This document shows, in pieces, positions 61,609-64,000 of a DNA stretch of 64,000 nucleotides (position 1 is its first letter; every line of letters starts with the position of its first letter). The translations under genes and the position numbers were made by a program. This stretch comes from Cecembia lonarensis LW9. Lineage in GTDB: Bacteria > Bacteroidota > Bacteroidia > Cytophagales > Cyclobacteriaceae. Below the pieces are notes generated by a model that saw nothing but the letters and a program-made list of their open reading frames with translations, was not told the origin of the DNA and ran no database searches. The DNA is taken from positions 58,973 to 122,972 of the forward strand of contig NZ_AMGM01000005.1 in the NCBI RefSeq assembly GCF_000298295.1, read 5' to 3'.

Positions 61609-63123
61609 TCAAAATCTCACCATAGAGATCATTTCGGCCACACATACGGGTTTGTTACTGGCATCCGATTCCATTTCAGCCTCGATATACAACTTAAGGC
61701 TACCATCCGGGTTATCTTCCAAATTTGTCAAGCTAGCTTTCAGCCTTACCTGATCACCTGAAAAAACCGGAGCTGGAAAACGTACTTTGTTGACCCCATA
61801 ATTCAAAGCCATTTGCACCCCTTCCAAGGGCAAAATTTCATACAGGAGTTTAGGTGCCAAAGACAAGGTCAAATACCCATGGGCCAGGTTTTTTCCCCCA
61901 GGTATCAGGGCTTTGGCCTTTTCCGTATCCACATGGATCCACTGGAAATCCTCTGTGGTCTCTGCAAATTTTTGGATCACCTCCTGACTGACCCTAGTCC
62001 AGGAACTCGTTCCCAAACGCTTCCCCACAAACGCCCTCAAATCCTCCACTGACCTAAATACTACTTTTCCACTTTCACCTTCTTCCTTCCGAGCTCCGCT
62101 TTCCGACATCCGCCCTCCGAAATCCCCCTTCCTAATCTCTCGCTTCTCCTTAACCACCACTACCGCTTTCCCCACCACTTTCCTTTCCATCATGTCCTTG
62201 AGAGCCTGAGGGGCTTCTTCCAAACTGTAGGTTTTATAGATGTGCTGCTTGATTTTTCCCGCTTGGATCATGCCCACCAACTCCATCAGGTTTTGTTGAC
62301 TTTGTTTCGGCTGTTCGGAAGAAAACCTGCCCCAAAATACACCCATCACAGCACAACCTTTCAATAGGGCCAGGTTGAAGGGCAACTTGGGGATTTCCCC
62401 CGCAGCAAAGCCCACCACCAGGTAGCGCCCTTTCCAAGCCATACTTCTCAGGGCGGGCTCGGCATATTTATCGCCTACCACATCTAGTACCACATCCACG
62501 CCTTTGCCTGCAGTGATTTCTTTGATTTTCTCTTTGAGGTCTTCTGTTTCATAATTGATAAGGTGTTCAGCCCCTTTTTCTTGACAGATGGCCAATTTTT
62601 CAGCAGTGGAGGCTGCTGCGATCACTTTGGCCCCCATGACTTTTCCAAGTTCTACAGCCGCCAGTCCTACACCACCGGATGCGCCCAGTACCAAGAGGGT
62701 TTCACCTGCTTTGATTTCTGCCCGGTCTTTAAGGGCATGATATGCCGTTCCAAACGTATATAGGGTGGATGCGGCGGTAATGTCATCCATAAATGAGGGA
62801 ACAGGAAATACCCGATCAGCGGATACTTTCACTTTTTCGGCAAATCCTCCCCAACCACAAAGTGCTAAAACGCGTTGTCCTATCTGAAGATGTTTTACCC
62901 CAGGGCCAACTGAGGCAATCACCCCAGCTACTTCACCTCCAGGGGAGAATGGGAGTTCGGGTTTGAACTGGTATTTGTTTTGAATGATGAGCACATCAGG
63001 GAAGTTGACGGCACAGGCCGCCACTTCTATGAGCACCTCTTTTTCCCCAAGGGAGGGATCTTCCGTTTCGATATATTTGAGGAGTTCGGGGCCTCCGTAT
63101 TCGGTACAAATAATAGCTTTCAT
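61609..63123 (-). CDS. Quinone oxidoreductase-like MDR fused to a MaoC-type (R)-hydratase
   Basis: 504 residues. Residues 1-325 are a zinc-free medium-chain dehydrogenase/quinone reductase (YGGPELLKYIETEDPSLGEK, LALCGWGGFAEKVKV, LVLGASGGVGLAAVELGK, VVLDVVGDKYAEPALRSM), ending at GKAVVVVK where such proteins normally stop. Residues 355-504 are a MaoC hot-dog hydratase (FRSVEDLRAFVGKRLG, ETTEDFQWIHVDTEKAKALI with Asp/His catalytic pair, GYLTLSLAPKLLYEI, VRFPAPVFSGDQVRLKA). The 30-residue linker (KREIRKGDFGGRMSESGARK) is encoded by copies of dispersed intergenic repeats also found at 170-188 and 6341-6357. So fusion by read-through of an intergenic spacer is likely. An internal ATG at 62109 could start a separate hydratase. 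Confidence 0.85.
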   Translation of the reverse strand: MKAIICTEYGGPELLKYIETEDPSLGEKEVLIEVAACAVNFPDVLIIQNKYQFKPELPFSPGGEVAGVIASVGPGVKHLQIGQRVLALCGWGGFAEKVKVSADRVFPVPSFMDDITAASTLYTFGTAYHALKDRAEIKAGETLLVLGASGGVGLAAVELGKVMGAKVIAAASTAEKLAICQEKGAEHLINYETEDLKEKIKEITAGKGVDVVLDVVGDKYAEPALRSMAWKGRYLVVGFAAGEIPKLPFNLALLKGCAVMGVFWGRFSSEQPKQSQQNLMELVGMIQAGKIKQHIYKTYSLEEAPQALKDMMERKVVGKAVVVVKEKREIRKGDFGGRMSESGARKEEGESGKVVFRSVEDLRAFVGKRLGTSSWTRVSQEVIQKFAETTEDFQWIHVDTEKAKALIPGGKNLAHGYLTLSLAPKLLYEILPLEGVQMALNYGVNKVRFPAPVFSGDQVRLKASLTNLEDNPDGSLKLYIEAEMESDASNKPVCVAEMISMVRF

Positions 63124-63208
63124 GGATAAAAGTTTTCGGTAAAATAGGCAATTCTTGAGATATAACGTAATTTTAACCCCATCTTAAAAAAACAGAATTA
63201 ACCCATAT

Positions 63209-64000
63209 ATGTCAGTAAAACAATATATTCAGGACAATCAGGAGAAATTCCTGAACGAACTTTTTGACCTATTGCGCATCCCTTCCGTCAGTGCGGACCC
63301 AAAATTCAAAAACGATGTCTTTGCTGCTGCGGACTTTGTCAAAGAAAGTCTGGAAAAGGCCGGTGCGGATAAAGTGGAGCTTTGCCAGACAGCGGGATAT
63401 CCCATTGTTTACGGTGAAAAAATCATTGACCCATCTCTTCCGACCATCCTCGTATATGGACACTATGATGTGCAACCTGCGGATCCTTATGAGCTTTGGG
63501 ATTCTCCTCCGTTTGAGCCGGTGATCAAAAAGACCCCAAGACATCCTGAAGGGGCTATTTTTGCCCGCGGTTCAGCTGATGACAAAGGGCAGTTTTACAT
63601 GCATGTGAAGGCTTTTGAAGCCATGATGGCTGAGAATGCCATGCCCTGCAACGTAAAATTCATGATTGAGGGGGAAGAGGAAGTAGGTTCTGCCAACCTG
63701 GATATCTTCGTTAAAGAAAACAAGGAAAAACTGAAGGCAGATGTGGTGGTGGTTTCCGATACCCATATGATTTCCTTAGAGCATCCTTCGGTGACCGTTG
63801 GCCTTAGAGGCTTGGCTTATATGGAGGTGGAAATAACAGGACCAAATAGGGACCTGCATTCCGGCACCTACGGTGGTGCGGTAGCCAATCCCATCAATAT
63901 CCTCTGCAAGATGATTGCCTCCTTGCAGGATGAAAACAACCACATCACTATTCCTGGGTTTTATGATAGAGTGGAGGAATACTCCAAGGCACACAGGGGA
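63209..64000 (+). CDS. M20 family dipeptidase (partial, continues past the window)
   Basis: ATG at 63209 opens a frame with no stop before 64000, so at least 264 residues are visible. Begins MSVKQYIQDNQEKFLNELFD, then VYGHYDVQPADPYELWDSPP with the first zinc ligand region, GAIFARGSADDKGQFYMHVK, FMIEGEEEVGSANLDIF with the catalytic Glu, and RGLAYMEVEITGPNRDLHSG at the start of the dimerisation domain. This is the CNDP/DapE-like dipeptidase branch of M20. It is divergent from the fusion gene with an 85-base spacer. Confidence 0.92.
   Translation, partial: MSVKQYIQDNQEKFLNELFDLLRIPSVSADPKFKNDVFAAADFVKESLEKAGADKVELCQTAGYPIVYGEKIIDPSLPTILVYGHYDVQPADPYELWDSPPFEPVIKKTPRHPEGAIFARGSADDKGQFYMHVKAFEAMMAENAMPCNVKFMIEGEEEVGSANLDIFVKENKEKLKADVVVVSDTHMISLEHPSVTVGLRGLAYMEVEITGPNRDLHSGTYGGAVANPINILCKMIASLQDENNHITIPGFYDRVEEYSKAHRG

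Overview
The window reads as chromosomal DNA of a Bacteroidota bacterium, most likely a Cytophagales/Cyclobacteriaceae-type aerobe (Algoriphagus, Cyclobacterium and relatives). This is inferred from a SusC/SusD pair, many small Cys-anchored lipoproteins, a very long SecA, DUF2807/DUF4221/DUF4382 proteins, a TAnnTTTG-type promoter box and an AT-rich base composition. I see no tRNA, rRNA, CRISPR array, prophage or intact insertion sequence.

Layout. 0.2-6.0 kb: a tripartite RND efflux operon (adaptor, pump, outer-membrane factor, minus strand) flanked by similar direct repeats. 6.4-7.1 kb: a DUF2807 lipoprotein. 7.3-11.2 kb: a restriction-modification island with a Vsr-like endonuclease, three unknown genes read away from a small XRE controller across a palindromic operator, a restriction enzyme with a D/SAK/E active site of the Ecl18kI/NgoMIV type, and a C5-cytosine methylase. 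11.3-15.2 kb: a decay zone with a duplicated lipoprotein gene (one copy intact, one with two compensating frameshifts), a lipoprotein gene remnant and many dispersed intergenic repeats. 15.2-20.6 kb: DUF4221, DJ-1/PfpI, a MazG-like pyrophosphohydrolase, DUF4382, a Tat-type lipoprotein superoxide dismutase and dapF. 20.7-25.9 kb: secA, a lipoprotein and an M20 amidohydrolase. 26-28.2 kb: an S1/P1 nuclease and a PHP phosphatase next to two gene remnants (SDR and Fpg/Nei) that each seem to have lost their middle. 28.3-33.5 kb: a HabA/HabB-like membrane protein, a kinase/class-III aminotransferase fusion and recG. 33.6-42.4 kb: lipoproteins, an exported Gfo/Idh oxidoreductase, a HbpS/GlcG protein, a sterol desaturase-type hydroxylase, two hydrolases and GTP-dependent PEPCK.

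43-61.6 kb looks like a nutrient-utilization locus: SusC/SusD, an FG-GAP/ASPIC lipoprotein, a sarcosine-oxidase-like flavoprotein, a PVC-type cytochrome c/dehydrogenase lipoprotein, a GH18 chitinase, a GMC oxidoreductase with its gluconate-dehydrogenase-subunit-3-like partner, an SDR and an exported GH130 enzyme. Together they suggest uptake and periplasmic oxidation or phosphorolysis of amino-sugar or mannose-containing glycans; the substrate is not determined. A possible LacI-type operator lies upstream of susC. The window ends with a quinone-oxidoreductase/MaoC fusion whose linker appears to derive from an intergenic repeat, and with a truncated M20 dipeptidase.

The strongest leads are the operator-controlled unknown operon inside the R-M island, the kinase-phospholyase fusion, the repeat-born protein linker and the cluster of internally deleted genes.
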